From the NCBI GenBank assembly GCA_024742415.1, contig JANSYN010000003.1:124001-188000 (forward strand): a stretch of 64,000 nt of DNA, in the 5' to 3' direction. The position numbers were made by a program, and so were the translations under genes. Source of the stretch: Gammaproteobacteria bacterium. Lineage in GTDB: Bacteria; Pseudomonadota; Gammaproteobacteria; Pseudomonadales; Halieaceae. Positions 38,905 to 48,624 of this stretch are shown here, in pieces; within the stretch, counting starts at the first letter, position 1, and each line of letters starts with the position of its first letter. The notes beneath the pieces were generated by a model. The model did no database searches, had not been told where the DNA came from, and saw only the letters and a list, made by a program, of their open reading frames with translations.

Positions 38905-39087
38905 CTAGTCTTCGCTGCCAGTTTCTACCACTTTCTGGCCACGATAAAAGCCGTCGGCAGACACATGATGACGACGGTGTGTCTCACCTGAGGTTGGGTC
39001 GATGGACAAGGTCGACGTGCCCAGCGCATCGTGGGAACGACGCATACCGCGACGTGAACGGGTCTTCTTGCTCTTTTGTACTGCCAT
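38905..39087 (-). CDS. rpmF: 50S ribosomal protein L32
   Basis: 60 residues, [22 protein letters not shown] at the N-terminus and [17 protein letters not shown] at the C-terminus: the zinc-free proteobacterial L32. It follows yceD by 5 bases, the conserved yceD-rpmF pair. Confidence 0.98.
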   Translation of the reverse strand: MAVQKSKKTRSRRGMRRSHDALGTSTLSIDPTSGETHRRHHVSADGFYRGQKVVETGSED

Positions 39088-39092
39088 AGTCT

Positions 39093-39626
39093 TTACTCCT
39101 GATGTTCTTCATCGAGCTTGAGCCGACCCAAAACCTCAAATGGGTTGGTTCTAGCCTGTTCGGGCTCTTCAATCGGATCAGCGTACACCGCCAGCGATGT
39201 ACTGCACTCCGACTGTTTATGGTAGTTGAATGGAGGCAGTGCCAGTATCAGTTCTTCTTCCACCAACGCATGTAAATTACACATCTGGCCCTCTACCAAC
39301 AGAGGGTCCAGATGCCGTGGCAACGCCGCTGCCTGTTGATCTGTCATTACCACCGCCAGTCGCGTGTTGCCGCTAATATGCTGCAGCATGGGCCCCAGGC
39401 ATCGCTGGCAGGTGACAGCGACATCGGCTTCTACCTTCAACTGGACCACGTAGCGCCCCTGATCGTCTTTGGAAAACGCCAGATCCACGGCGATCGTGCC
39501 CTCTTCGCCTGCCAGCAAGGCCGCGAATTCCGGCACCTGTGCAGCGCGCAAACCCCCTTGAATATGCACCGCGCGAGTCGCTGCTTTGCGCGCATCAAGC
39601 AACATCGGAAGGGGCTCGGGTGACAT
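39093..39626 (-). CDS. yceD: YceD/DUF177 family protein (23S rRNA accumulation protein)
   Basis: 177 residues. [16 protein letters not shown] near 68-83 and a later [12 protein letters not shown] (about 121-132) are the DUF177 signature with its conserved CxxC. In plants and E. coli the family is linked to 23S rRNA accumulation. It is co-transcribed with rpmF. It is divergent from yceF, as in enterics. Confidence 0.92.
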   Translation of the reverse strand: MSPEPLPMLLDARKAATRAVHIQGGLRAAQVPEFAALLAGEEGTIAVDLAFSKDDQGRYVVQLKVEADVAVTCQRCLGPMLQHISGNTRLAVVMTDQQAAALPRHLDPLLVEGQMCNLHALVEEELILALPPFNYHKQSECSTSLAVYADPIEEPEQARTNPFEVLGRLKLDEEHQE

Positions 39627-39720
39627 AGGCGCGCATCATAGGTGCGCTTTATGTCTTTGTCAAAAATATCTTTACAATACAAGCAGTTCTCACGAAACCA
39701 CCTGCACTGGATCTGTTTGC

Positions 39721-40293
39721 ATGGACATCATTCTCGCCTCCACTTCCCCCTACCGCAAAAGGCTGCTTGAGCGCCTGCAACTACCGTTTGACTGCGTTGC
39801 ACCGCAGGTAGATGAAACGGCGCTGCCCCGGGAGACCCCCAAGGCACTTGCACAGCGCCTTGCCCTGGCCAAGGCAGACGCGGTGGCACACAGTTATCCA
39901 CAGGCCCTGGTGATCGGCTCAGATCAAACGGCCGACACTGCGGAGGCCCTGCTGACCAAGCCTGGCAACTTCGACAATGCCTTCGAACAACTGCGCCAAT
40001 GCTCCGGCAGGTCCATCACTTTCTACACCGGCCTGGCCATGGTGTGCCGCGATCGTCGGATTCAGAGTGTGGAGGTGGAACCTTTCGAAGTGCGCTTCAG
40101 AACGCTATCGGACCGGGAAATCAGCCACTACCTGCACGCTGAGTCGCCTTACGATTGTGCCGGAAGCTTTAAGGTAGAAGGGCTTGGGATAACCCTCTTC
40201 GAGGGATTGTATGGGCGTGATCCCACCAGTCTGGAGGGCCTGCCGCTAATTCGACTGGCCGCCACCCTGAGGCAGTATGGGTTAAAAATATAA
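39721..40293 (+). CDS. yceF: Maf/YceF-type nucleotide pyrophosphatase
   Basis: 190 residues from MDIILASTSPYRKRLLERL, the family start; upstream codons in the same frame do not match. GSDQTAD near 68 and the pair PQVDETALP near 34 mark the YceF subgroup, for which hydrolysis of 7-methyl-GTP has been reported. It is a likely house-cleaning enzyme. It sits between yceD (divergent) and rluC (convergent, 11 bases away), matching the enteric cluster. Confidence 0.92.
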   Translation: MDIILASTSPYRKRLLERLQLPFDCVAPQVDETALPRETPKALAQRLALAKADAVAHSYPQALVIGSDQTADTAEALLTKPGNFDNAFEQLRQCSGRSITFYTGLAMVCRDRRIQSVEVEPFEVRFRTLSDREISHYLHAESPYDCAGSFKVEGLGITLFEGLYGRDPTSLEGLPLIRLAATLRQYGLKI

Positions 40294-40304
40294 CTATTAA
40301 ACAG

Positions 40305-41261
40305 TTAGTTACGAATTCTTTCTAATAGATTTTCAAGATCACTGTCAAGCGGTGCATGAAATGACAGCGCCTCACCGTTTGCGCTTTGCAGGTGAAGCTC
40401 GCTGGCATGCAGGAAGAGGCGCTTGAGCCTCAACTGTGCTGTCAGGGCGCGGGAACTGTCACTGCTGTATTTGTTATCGCCAAGCAAGGGAAACCCCGCG
40501 TGCAAGGCATGTACGCGAATCTGGTGCGTGCGCCCAGTCACTGGGCTCGCTTCAACCAATGTTGTGTCTGCAAAATGCTCCAGCACCCGAAAGTGGGTGA
40601 CGCAGGACTGCCCTTCCTTTGCAACCCTCACCATGCGTTCCCCCGATTGCAGAACGTTCTTTTGCAGCGGCGCCTCGACAGTACGACATGAGCGTGGCCA
40701 GCGGCCTGCCGCAAGCGCCAGATAGCGCTTGTCGATGGTCTTGTCACGCAAGTTGCGATGCAGTTCGCGCAGTACCCGGGGGCGTTTCGCCACCATTATG
40801 AGGCCCGAAGTGTCCCGGTCCAAACGGTGCACCAACTCAAGATAGCGTTGTTCGGGTTTGAACTGCCGCAGGCTTTCTATCATCCCGAAGTTGAGACCAC
40901 TGCCGCCATGCACGGCGAGCCCAGAGGGCTTGTTCAGCACCAGTAGATCGTCACTTTCATAAATAATCCTGTTCTCCAGTTGCCGTTGCAGGTACTGCGG
41001 TGCCAGCGCCTGCTCCTCAGGGGTTCCCTGGCGTAGCGGCGGGATGCGCACGATATCGCCCGCGCACAGCCGATAGTCGGCTTTGATCCTGCCCTTATTG
41101 ACGCGCACTTCTCCCTTGCGCAAGGCTCGATACAAGCGGGTGCGCGGTACGCCTTTCACCTCCCGCAGCAGGAAATTGTCCAGCCGCTGACCGGCATCAT
41201 CTTCATGCACAGTCACCATGCGGACCAGGGAGCGAGTTTCTTGCTGTTCAGGCTTTATCAT
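40305..41261 (-). CDS. rluC: 23S rRNA pseudouridine synthase RluC
   Basis: 318 residues from MIKPEQQETRSLVRM, chosen because it gives the family length; no good ribosome-binding site is seen and longer starts exist up to 41369. N-terminal S4 domain (GQRLDNFLLREVKGVPRTRLYRALRKGEVRVNKGR, written here across about residues 24-58) and catalytic Asp in HRLDRDTSGL near 145. It modifies U955, U2504 and U2580-type sites of 23S rRNA in E. coli. Divergent from rne. Confidence 0.94.
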   Translation of the reverse strand: MIKPEQQETRSLVRMVTVHEDDAGQRLDNFLLREVKGVPRTRLYRALRKGEVRVNKGRIKADYRLCAGDIVRIPPLRQGTPEEQALAPQYLQRQLENRIIYESDDLLVLNKPSGLAVHGGSGLNFGMIESLRQFKPEQRYLELVHRLDRDTSGLIMVAKRPRVLRELHRNLRDKTIDKRYLALAAGRWPRSCRTVEAPLQKNVLQSGERMVRVAKEGQSCVTHFRVLEHFADTTLVEASPVTGRTHQIRVHALHAGFPLLGDNKYSSDSSRALTAQLRLKRLFLHASELHLQSANGEALSFHAPLDSDLENLLERIRN

Positions 41262-41921
41262 GGTGATTAATGGCCGTGTCTTTCTCATTAAATTGCGGTA
41301 GTATGCGCCGGTGGCGTGCCAGGGCGATCTGCGGGGAACTGCATTCAGGAACTGCTCCAGCGCCAGCAAAGTCAGCGATCAATAGGATCCGCCAACGAGA
41401 CGCAGGATCTCGCTGACTCTGCCACACGACTATATTGAAGATACGATTGAATACATGGAGATCAACCCGCCAAGCGGCTATTGACTATTATCTGTAGTAC
41501 TCGTTACCCGTTGTAATAGCTCTAGTTACTAACCGGCAGGCTCACCGAAACGTCGGTTGAACAGTGCTTGCCATTGCCAGAATACGTTCTGTCCAAGACC
41601 CGGGTTGGTCTGACTTTAACCGAGCAGTGCGCTGCCGGGACAGAGAAACAGTTACAAACATAAGACGTCGTCGTGCTCGACAAAGTGTTGGAACACTAGC
41701 AAAAACAGCAGTACAACACCACAGCGACCCAGGATGACGCGTTAGCGCTCCCAACGAGCGGCTAACAGTTGCACAGTTCCGAGGCTCTCAGACCCTGTAG
41801 GTCGCAGGCCCGGAGGCACCCCGTCGACAAGATCAGGGGTTGTCCGCCTGTCATTCGGCCCTGGCCGGATGTGTAACATGACTCCCTCCCCCAGCCTGCT
41901 GCCAACAGGGCAATAGGCACT
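41262..41921 (+). promoter_or_regulatory. Long rne leader region
   Basis: 660 bp without a convincing gene between rluC and rne. In E. coli the rne mRNA has a long structured 5' untranslated region through which RNase E controls its own level; the spacing here suggests the same. One clear element is GTCAGCGA (41371-41378) pairing with TCGCTGAC (41410-41417). TTGACT near 41484 could be a -35 box, but no good -10 follows. The exact transcript start cannot be set. Confidence 0.5.
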
Positions 41922-44894
41922 ATGAAAAAAATGCTAATCAATGCGACGCAGCCAGAAGAGATGCGCGTCGCCATGGTCGACGGGCAACGCCTGTATGATC
42001 TGGATATCGAAAACCGCACACGCCTGCAGAAAAAGGCAAACATCTATAAGGGCAAGATCACTCGCGTGGAGCCCAGTCTCGAGGCTGCTTTCGTAGACTT
42101 CGGCGCTGAGCGGCACGGCTTTCTCCCATTGAAGGAAATCGCCAGGGAGTACTTCCATCGTAAACCCGGCGACAGTGACGGGCGAATGAAGATCAAGGAG
42201 GTCGTCAAGGAAGGCACCGAGGTTATCGTCCAGGTAGATAAGGAGGAGCGCGGCAACAAGGGCGCCGCACTGACCACCTTCATCAGCCTTGCCGGTCGCT
42301 ATATGGTACTGATGCCGAACAACCCAAGAGCGGGTGGCATATCCCGGCGCATAGAAGGCGACGATCGCGACGAACTCAAAGATGCGCTGCGTCAACTTGA
42401 GATCCCCAACGGTATGGGCGTGATTATCCGCACCGCCGGCGTCGGCAGATCTGCAGAAGAGTTACAGTGGGACCTGAAATACCTGCTTCAATTGTGGGAG
42501 GCAATTTCCAAGGCCAATGACGAAGGCAAGCCCGGTGACCTGCTGTTTCGAGACAGCAACGTTATCATCCGCGCCATTCGCGACTACCTGCGAGACGATA
42601 TGGGCCAGGTGGTGATTGATGCGCCCAAGGCCTATCAGCAGGCGTGTGATTTCACCTCCCAGGTGATGCCGCAATACCTCAATCGTATCCAGTTGTATGA
42701 AGACACCATACCGCTGTTCAACCGCTACCAGATCGAAAGTCAGATAGAGACCGCCTTTGAGCGAGAAGTCCGACTGCCTTCAGGTGGCTCCATCGTGATC
42801 GACCCTACCGAGGCCCTGATATCCATTGATATTAACTCGGCTCGCGCCACCCGCGGCGGCGATATCGAAGAGACCGCGTTAAACACCAATCTTGAGGCTG
42901 CCGATGAAATCGCGCGGCAGTTGCGCCTGCGTGACATGGGCGGCCTCGTCGTGATCGACTTCATCGACATGCTGGCTTCACGCAATCAGCGCGCGGTCGA
43001 GAACCGTATGCGTGACGCTCTTGAGGTGGATCGTGCGCGCGTACAGGTGGGCCGCATATCGCGTTTTGGCCTGTTGGAAATGTCACGTCAGCGCCTGCGC
43101 CCCTCTCTGGGAGAAACCAGCGCTATTGTTTGTCCGCGCTGTACGGGCCAGGGCACCATTCGAGACACCAAATCACTGGCGCTTTCCATCCTTCGCCTGC
43201 TGGAGGAAGAAGCGATAAAGGATCGCAGCGCGGAAGTTCGCGCAATTGTTCCCGTTGATGTGGCGGCCTATCTGCTCAATGAAAAGCGGTCCGCCCTGAG
43301 CGATATCGAGCAGGAGACCAAGGTTCGTATGCTCGTTATCCCCAATCCGAACCTGGAAACGCCGCACTTTGAAGTGCAGCGACTGCGCGATGACGAAATC
43401 GAGGGTAATCACGAAGTCAGCTACAAAATTGACAATGCGGTACCCGACGCAGACGCCGTCAGTGACTCGCATTCTGCGGCAATTCCGATCCAGGAAGCGG
43501 CTGTACAGGGTATTCGGCCAACAGCCGCAAAACCGCCCGCTCCTGTAGCGCAAGCCGAAACGCCTCCAGCGCCGGCAGCTCCTGCCAAGAGCGCCCATGG
43601 CACCCGTATGAAGCGCAAACGCCAAAGCGCCAGCAATAAGTCGTTCCTGGGCAAAATAGTCGCTTTCCTGATGGGTACCGATACACAGGAAAACCTCAAG
43701 CGCCCTGCCAGCGCAAAGAAAGAAAGCGCGCAGGCGCGGCAGCCTGCGTCCAAGGCGGCATCGGGTTCAGGTTCGGGTCGCAGCCGCAGCAGGCGCCGCA
43801 GCGGGCCTGACAGGGCGCGCACAGACCAACAATCAGCCTCCGCTGCAACAGACGCAACTGCGCAGCAATCTGCTGCACAGGGCGCCGAGAAGCCAAAGCG
43901 CGGTGAACCGTCTGAGGGGCAACGCAGGAATTCGCGCAACAAGGGCAACGGCAACCAGCGCCGTCGGCCGCAAAAGTCAGCGGCCGCCGAGACTGCCCCG
44001 GATCGTGCAGACGATCAGACCGCCGAGGTCGACGGCAATGACAACCAGCCACGCAAGCGGCCCAACGAAATGAAACGCGGTGACGCTCCGCGTCGACGTC
44101 GGAACCGCGGCCGCAAGCCGCCACAGGCAACGTCTGCCAGTGACGACGGTAATGAGAGCTCGCAATCCTCCCAGAGCACAACGCCTGTCGAAACGGCGGT
44201 CGCGGCCAATAACGCTGGCGCTGGCGCAGCGCAAGCCAATGATTCGAACCAGACCAGGGCGAAAACTGCAGGGCAAGGTGATACAGCAGGTGCCGAGCCC
44301 GCAAGCACGTCCGCTGGTGTAGATATCGCGCAAACAACTCGGGACAGTAGCGCACGTGATGGCAAGCCCGATGCCGACGTCGGTTCGAACGTGGCGGAGA
44401 CCGTCGCAGACTCAAGCGCTGAATCATCGACGAGCCCCACCGTTAACCCCGAGCGCAGCGAAGGCAGCGCGAAGCCGTACACAGCCGATGCGCGCTCGCC
44501 CGAAAGCGCTGCGCTAGTCGAGCGCGCGGCGGAGGCAGACGAGCAGCCAACGCCAGCCCCGCAGGCTCAGGCAGCAGTGGCCGTGCCAGAGCAGTCAGCC
44601 ACACCGGCGCCGGTAAATGACCCATTCCGGAGCGCTCCAGTGGCAGAGCTGGAACAGACAGAGGATCTGCCCGCCTCCACCGAGGGCATCACACAGGACG
44701 GCAGGGCCGTCAATGATCCAAGGGTGCAGGCACGCCCCGTAGAGTCTCTGGAGATCATCACCGCGCAAAGGCAGTTGTTTTCAGACGACGTGGCGCCGCC
44801 GGTCAAAGCCAGCGATGCAGTGCGTCCGCGCGCGGTGAACGATCCCAGGGGGCCATTAACAGCGCCACAAACGGAGCAGGTAGCAACCTCGTGA
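41922..44894 (+). CDS. rne: Ribonuclease E
   Basis: 990 residues. N-terminal catalytic half: S1 RNA-binding domain (about 39-120, including [13 protein letters not shown]), DNase I-like domain with metal-binding Asp in [13 protein letters not shown] (about 303) and VVIDFIDM (about 346), and the zinc-link CPRCTGQG (about 404). An amphipathic segment [11 protein letters not shown] near 570 fits the membrane-targeting helix. The C-terminal 420 residues are low-complexity, rich in Arg, Ala, Pro and Glu, and hold three copies of a VNDP(R/F) motif. It organises the RNA degradosome and matures rRNA and tRNA. Confidence 0.97.
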   Translation: MKKMLINATQPEEMRVAMVDGQRLYDLDIENRTRLQKKANIYKGKITRVEPSLEAAFVDFGAERHGFLPLKEIAREYFHRKPGDSDGRMKIKEVVKEGTEVIVQVDKEERGNKGAALTTFISLAGRYMVLMPNNPRAGGISRRIEGDDRDELKDALRQLEIPNGMGVIIRTAGVGRSAEELQWDLKYLLQLWEAISKANDEGKPGDLLFRDSNVIIRAIRDYLRDDMGQVVIDAPKAYQQACDFTSQVMPQYLNRIQLYEDTIPLFNRYQIESQIETAFEREVRLPSGGSIVIDPTEALISIDINSARATRGGDIEETALNTNLEAADEIARQLRLRDMGGLVVIDFIDMLASRNQRAVENRMRDALEVDRARVQVGRISRFGLLEMSRQRLRPSLGETSAIVCPRCTGQGTIRDTKSLALSILRLLEEEAIKDRSAEVRAIVPVDVAAYLLNEKRSALSDIEQETKVRMLVIPNPNLETPHFEVQRLRDDEIEGNHEVSYKIDNAVPDADAVSDSHSAAIPIQEAAVQGIRPTAAKPPAPVAQAETPPAPAAPAKSAHGTRMKRKRQSASNKSFLGKIVAFLMGTDTQENLKRPASAKKESAQARQPASKAASGSGSGRSRSRRRSGPDRARTDQQSASAATDATAQQSAAQGAEKPKRGEPSEGQRRNSRNKGNGNQRRRPQKSAAAETAPDRADDQTAEVDGNDNQPRKRPNEMKRGDAPRRRRNRGRKPPQATSASDDGNESSQSSQSTTPVETAVAANNAGAGAAQANDSNQTRAKTAGQGDTAGAEPASTSAGVDIAQTTRDSSARDGKPDADVGSNVAETVADSSAESSTSPTVNPERSEGSAKPYTADARSPESAALVERAAEADEQPTPAPQAQAAVAVPEQSATPAPVNDPFRSAPVAELEQTEDLPASTEGITQDGRAVNDPRVQARPVESLEIITAQRQLFSDDVAPPVKASDAVRPRAVNDPRGPLTAPQTEQVATS

Positions 44895-44906
44895 TGGGCA
44901 TTATCT

Positions 44907-44933
44907 GGCACAGCACCCAGCGGGTGTTGTGTC
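44907..44933 (+). other. 12-bp hairpin at the rne 3' end
   Basis: GGCACAGCACCC, loop AGC, GGGTGTTGTGTC pair over 12 positions (two G-U). There is no T-run. It lies 13 bases after the rne stop and overlaps the -35 box of the tRNA-Ser promoter, so it may protect the rne 3' end. Confidence 0.5.
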
Positions 44934-44954
44934 CGATTAACATCACTGTATAAT
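44927..44954 (+). promoter_or_regulatory. Sigma-70 promoter for tRNA-Ser
   Basis: TTGTGT (44927-44932), 16-base spacer, perfect TATAAT (44949-44954), then a GC-rich CGCTCGCCCGGGG discriminator typical of stable-RNA promoters, about 40 bases before the tRNA. Confidence 0.75.
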
Positions 44955-44999
44955 CTCGCTCGCCCGGGGCCTTGGCTTCACGGGTTGTACATTGCATAA

Positions 45000-45089
45000 G
45001 GTGGGCTGGCTGAGTGGTCGAAAGCGGCGGTCTTGAAAACCGTTGGAGGTTTATCCCTCCCGTAGGTTCGAATCCTACGCCCACCGCCA
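45000..45089 (+). tRNA. tRNA-Ser (anticodon UGA)
   Basis: 90 bases with encoded CCA. Acceptor stem GGTGGGC/GCCCACC, discriminator G, anticodon loop CTTGAAA giving TGA, long variable arm (GGAGGTTTATCCCTCC) and T loop GTTCGAATC. It has its own promoter and terminator. Confidence 0.97.
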
Positions 45090-45105
45090 TACTGCAAATC
45101 AGAAG

Positions 45106-45127
45106 AAGCCCCTCGGGGCTTTTTTTG
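45106..45127 (+). terminator. Intrinsic terminator after tRNA-Ser
   Basis: AAGCCC, loop CTCG, GGGCTT, then a run of T (to 45127). The 330-bp stretch from here to the BI-1 gene holds no gene I can support. Confidence 0.88.
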
Positions 45128-45457
45128 TGCACGGCGACCGGTGCCATGCCGGGGTCGAACCGGCAGCGCTCATAACCGCTCGCCACCGGATGGGCCGACA
45201 CCCCGGAATAGAAAAACCCCATGCCAGTCAGGGGCATAGAGCGTGTTGCGGGTTGGATTTGAATTTGGGTATAGTTAGGAGGGTTGAGTGTCATCCAACG
45301 CGTCGCAAGTGCCACACATGTGCACTTCAAGCGCGCATAGATCGGCCGCTGGGGAACCTCACGACACTGGAGGCGTCTAAGCTTCCAGCGGTAACACTGG
45401 CATACGCAACTGATTGCCAGCCCTTATTTTCGACGACAGTTATCACCGGAGCTAGCC

Positions 45458-46132
45458 ATGCAGGACAAAACGGTTTACAGAGCAGATCAGGTCGCGATCG
45501 AATCGGTCATTGGCACTAACAAGGTCCTTAAAAACACGTACATGTTGTTAGGCCTGACCCTGGCGTTCAGCGCACTGTGCGCGGGAGTCTCGATGGCGGT
45601 GGGCTTCCCTGCCCTGCCCTGGTTTATGACACTCATTGGCATGTTCGGCCTGCTGTTTCTGGTGCACGCCACGGCCAATAGCGCCTGGGGGCTGGTGTCA
45701 GTGTTTTTGTTCACAGGCTTTATGGGGGCCACACTTGGGCCGATGCTCAACGTCTACCTGTCCCTGCCTAATGGGCCGGGCCTGGTCATGCAGGCACTGG
45801 GCGGTACCGCACTGGTGTTCTTTGCGCTGTCGGCCTACGCCCTGACCACCCGCAAGGATTTCTCCTACATGGGTGGATTTCTGATGGTCGGACTTATCGT
45901 GGTTATCGTGGCCATGATTGCCAACATCTTTCTTGCCATACCCGCCCTCTCCCTGACCATCTCAGCCGCCGTTGTGCTGATCATGTCCGGGTTGATCCTG
46001 TTCGACACAAGCCGCATCATCAATGGTGGAGAGACCAACTACATTCGCGCAACGGTAGGTCTGTATCTGAACATCTATAACCTGTTCATCCATCTGCTCA
46101 GCCTGCTCACCGCGTTCGGCGGCGATGACTAG
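45458..46132 (+). CDS. Bax inhibitor-1/YccA family membrane protein
   Basis: 224 residues with about seven membrane helices. NTYMLLGLTLAFSALCAG near 30, the conserved NVYLSLPNGPG loop near 99 and the ending FDTSRIINGGE...LNIYNLFIHLLSLL match bacterial BI-1/YccA proteins. E. coli YccA interacts with FtsH. A calcium-leak or stress role has been described for relatives. GGAG is 6 bases before the ATG. It is followed by a terminator; the Tus genes come next. Confidence 0.92.
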   Translation: MQDKTVYRADQVAIESVIGTNKVLKNTYMLLGLTLAFSALCAGVSMAVGFPALPWFMTLIGMFGLLFLVHATANSAWGLVSVFLFTGFMGATLGPMLNVYLSLPNGPGLVMQALGGTALVFFALSAYALTTRKDFSYMGGFLMVGLIVVIVAMIANIFLAIPALSLTISAAVVLIMSGLILFDTSRIINGGETNYIRATVGLYLNIYNLFIHLLSLLTAFGGDD

Positions 46133-46152
46133 CCAGGCCTCGAGGCACAGAC

Positions 46153-46178
46153 AACCCCGGCTACTGCCGGGGTTTTTT
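46153..46178 (+). terminator. Intrinsic terminator after the BI-1 gene
   Basis: AACCCCGGC, loop TACT, GCCGGGGTT, then T-run. Confidence 0.9.
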
Positions 46179-46241
46179 GTTTACGGCCTATTGGTGTGGT
46201 TTACGCTGCGCGACGCGATTGCGCGCCAGTGAGGCAGCCCA

Positions 46242-46634
46242 ATGAAATATTCCATTCTCGTCATGGCCTCGCCCACCGCGGGGCAAGGGTCGGCAACAGC
46301 AGTCAGCTTCGCGCGCTCGCTGCTGGCGCGAGGACACACCCTACACAATGTATTCTTTCAGGGTGATGCTGTGGGCAATGGCCTTGCGAATGCCATATTT
46401 CCGCAGGATGAACGCAACCTGGTCGGCGAATGGGCCGCTCTGGCCGAGCAACACAAGATCGAGTTGATTCTGTGTATTTCCTCGGCCTTGCGCCGTGGCG
46501 TGCTCGATAAGGTGGAAGCGCACCGCTACGAGCGCGCTGCCAGCACCCTGCATCCTGCTTTCACAATCGGTGGTCTGGGGCAACTGGTTGACGCCAGCGC
46601 AAACAGCGATCGCCTGATCACCTTCGGTCACTGA
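46242..46634 (+). CDS. tusD: Sulfur relay protein TusD
   Basis: 130 residues, DsrE fold. The sulfur-carrying Cys is in LILCISSALRRG near 79, the position of E. coli TusD Cys78. ILVMASPTAGQGSATAVSFARSLL at the N-terminus is typical. TusBCD receives persulfide from TusA and passes it to TusE for 2-thiouridine at tRNA position 34. GAGG lies 7 bases before the ATG; first gene of the tus operon. Confidence 0.94.
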   Translation: MKYSILVMASPTAGQGSATAVSFARSLLARGHTLHNVFFQGDAVGNGLANAIFPQDERNLVGEWAALAEQHKIELILCISSALRRGVLDKVEAHRYERAASTLHPAFTIGGLGQLVDASANSDRLITFGH

Positions 46635-46636
46635 TA

Positions 46637-46999
46637 ATGACGCCACAATCGGTATTGTTTGTGTTGCGCCATAGCCCGTATGGCAGCGATATGGCCAAAT
46701 CGGCTATCGATGCTGCGCTCGCGTTCGCGGCCTTCGAGCAACCTCTTAACCTGCTTTTTCTAGGCGACGGCGTGCTGCAGCTCATGCCGGGACAGGATGG
46801 TAAGGTGATTGGACGAAAAACCATCTACAAGCAACTGCTATCGCTGCCCATGTACGATGTAGAACGTATCTATGTGGACCGCTTGGCAGCTCAGAGGCAC
46901 CGTATTGACCTGGCTGCGTTTCCAGCGTCCGTTGAGCGGGTGTCAGAGGGTGAAGCACATGCCCTGATGTGCGATCACCGCCATGTTCTGGGGTTTTGA
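46637..46999 (+). CDS. tusC: Sulfur relay protein TusC
   Basis: 120 residues. SVLFVLRHSPYGSDMAKSAIDAALAFAAFEQPLNLLFLGDGV is the TusC/DsrF pattern (spanning about residues 5-47). It has no active cysteine of its own in the usual position and is structural in the TusBCD hexamer. It starts 2 bases after tusD. Confidence 0.93.
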   Translation: MTPQSVLFVLRHSPYGSDMAKSAIDAALAFAAFEQPLNLLFLGDGVLQLMPGQDGKVIGRKTIYKQLLSLPMYDVERIYVDRLAAQRHRIDLAAFPASVERVSEGEAHALMCDHRHVLGF

Positions 47000-47001
47000 C
47001 C

Positions 47002-47292
47002 GTGATACTGCACACCCTTGGTGCATTGCCCGATTCAGCCGCGTTTAATGATTGCATGCGTTTATGCCGGCAAAGCGATGCCCTGTTGCTGTTGGGCGAT
47101 GGTGTTTATGCGGCCTGCCCGAACACCCAGGCGCTATACCAGTTAAGCGCGCTGGGTATCGAACTGTATGCATTGACCGAGGATCTTGCCGCCGCCGGCA
47201 TCCATTGTGAAGGTACCACGGTGCAGCCCGTCGACATGGACGGTTTCGTTGAACTCACTGAGCGCTACAGCCGCCAGATGGCCTGGTACTAG
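47002..47292 (+). CDS. tusB: Sulfur relay protein TusB
   Basis: 96 residues from a GTG codon 2 bases after the tusC stop. ILHTLGALPDSAAFNDCMRLCRQSDALLLLGDGVYA (about residues 2-37) is the DsrH/TusB pattern. Third member of the TusBCD complex. Confidence 0.9.
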   Translation: MILHTLGALPDSAAFNDCMRLCRQSDALLLLGDGVYAACPNTQALYQLSALGIELYALTEDLAAAGIHCEGTTVQPVDMDGFVELTERYSRQMAWY

Positions 47293-47296
47293 TTCG

Positions 47297-47614
47297 GTGC
47301 CCGGTTTGGTGGAGTGCGACAAAGAGGGCTTTATCTGCGACCTCAGACAATGGACGCCGGAGGTTGCCGTTGAACTGGCGACAGCCGAAGGCATCGCGCT
47401 GACCGAGCAACACTGGGAGATCATCCACCTCTTACGGCAATACTACGCGCAATATGACAGCGCACCCGCCATGCGCGCCCTGGTCAAGTATTGTGGACGC
47501 GAGCTTGGCGCTGACAAAGGCCGCAGCATCTACCTGATGCGCCTTTTCCCGGGGTCGCCGGCAAAGATCGGCAGTAAGATTGCGGGACTTCCAAAACCAG
47601 AGAACTGCCTGTGA
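47297..47614 (+). CDS. tusE: TusE/DsrC-family sulfur carrier
   Basis: About 105 residues from GTG 47297, 4 bases after tusB; GTG 47309 is an alternative. QHWEIIHLLRQYYAQYDSAPAMRALVKYCGRELG and the end RLFPGSPAKIGSKIAGLPKPENCL (each listed across several residues) match TusE. The penultimate cysteine (NC at the end) is the essential persulfide site. It accepts sulfur from TusD and hands it to MnmA. It overlaps the next gene by 4 bases (GTGA). Confidence 0.92.
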   Translation: MPGLVECDKEGFICDLRQWTPEVAVELATAEGIALTEQHWEIIHLLRQYYAQYDSAPAMRALVKYCGRELGADKGRSIYLMRLFPGSPAKIGSKIAGLPKPENCL

Positions 47615-48624
47615 GCACACACCCACTACCCTCGTCAGAAGAACATCCTTTCGCACCCTATGTGCGTATCCTCGGCAAGGGCAAGAGCGGCACGCGCAGC
47701 CTGACCGAAGCTGAATCCTTCGACGCCTTCAGCATGATTTTGCAAGGCAATTATGAGGATGTGCAGTTAGGTGCGTTCCTCATGTTGCTGCGCGTAAAAG
47801 AGGAAACGCCTCAGGAGATTGCCGGCTTCGTGCGGGCTTGCAGGCAGTTTTCCATCGCGCCGCCACCCGAACTTGCTGCTGATCTTGACTGGTCCACCTA
47901 CGCCGGCAAGCGACATCAGCACCCCTGGTACCTGCTATCACTGTGGCTCCTGGCAGGCGCCGGATATCGCGTATTTGTGCACGGCAGTGCCGGTCATACC
48001 GCCGGCCGGCTATATACAGAATCGGCGATGCGGCAGCTGGGTCTGCCCATCGCCGCCAACTGGCAGGAGGTTGACGCACAATTGACGGCGCACAATCTCA
48101 GCTACCTGCCACTGCAGCGCTTTTGCGCACCACTGGACGACATCATCCAGTTGCGACCCCTGCTGGGGCTGCGCTCGCCCGTGAACACCCTGACCCGCCT
48201 GCTAAACCCCCTCAGCGCGCCATCGAGTATCCAGAGTATTTTCCATCCTGCCTATGCAGAGATCCACCAGCTGGCAGATCAGCGCCTTGAACAGCCCCGA
48301 GCGCTGGTTATCAAGGGAGAAAGCGGCGAGATCGAGGTCAAACCGCATGCCGACACCCGTATCGTGCGTCTGTTAAACGGGCAGCAGGATGAACTCAAAC
48401 TGGAGCGGGTGATAAACGCTCGCGTTGCCGCTGTGACTACGCCCGCAGTTGAACCGGTTCGAGGTGTATGGCGCGGCGATTCTCAAGATCGTTACGGCGA
48501 ATGCGCCGTTATCGGGACGACCGCGGTCGCCCTGCTTGTACTGCAACCGCAGCTGAGCGTCGCTCAAGCACGCGATAAGGCCACCGCGCTTTGGAACGAG
48601 CGCAACACAGGCAGCCTGGGTTAA
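47611..48624 (+). CDS. ybiB: YbiB/TrpD2-family protein (anthranilate phosphoribosyltransferase-like)
   Basis: 337 residues from a GTG overlapping the tusE stop. The N-terminal helical domain (LTEAESFDAFSMILQGNYEDVQLGAFLMLLRVKEET, about 31-66) and the later HGSAGHTAGRLYTESAMRQLG resemble nucleoside phosphorylase/TrpD folds. The tryptophan-pathway catalytic loops are altered. E. coli YbiB is a LexA-regulated nucleic-acid-binding protein rather than a TrpD enzyme. Its place at the end of a tRNA-thiolation operon, just before trmA, points to a nucleic-acid role. Confidence 0.85.
   Translation: MSTHPLPSSEEHPFAPYVRILGKGKSGTRSLTEAESFDAFSMILQGNYEDVQLGAFLMLLRVKEETPQEIAGFVRACRQFSIAPPPELAADLDWSTYAGKRHQHPWYLLSLWLLAGAGYRVFVHGSAGHTAGRLYTESAMRQLGLPIAANWQEVDAQLTAHNLSYLPLQRFCAPLDDIIQLRPLLGLRSPVNTLTRLLNPLSAPSSIQSIFHPAYAEIHQLADQRLEQPRALVIKGESGEIEVKPHADTRIVRLLNGQQDELKLERVINARVAAVTTPAVEPVRGVWRGDSQDRYGECAVIGTTAVALLVLQPQLSVAQARDKATALWNERNTGSLG

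Noticed and set aside
45128-45200. T-arm-like sequence (GCCGG TTCGACC CCGGC on the minus strand) after tRNA-Ser
   Set aside because: There is no acceptor 5' strand, D arm or anticodon arm in register, so no tRNA can be built. It is probably chance.
44803-45330. A 175-codon minus-strand frame over tRNA-Ser and its flanks
   Set aside because: It reads through the tRNA, its promoter and terminator, and resembles the spurious proteins often predicted over tRNA-Ser genes.
45043-45519. A plus-strand frame from tRNA-Ser into the BI-1 gene
   Set aside because: It overlaps a tRNA and a clear gene in another frame, with no ribosome-binding site or family match.
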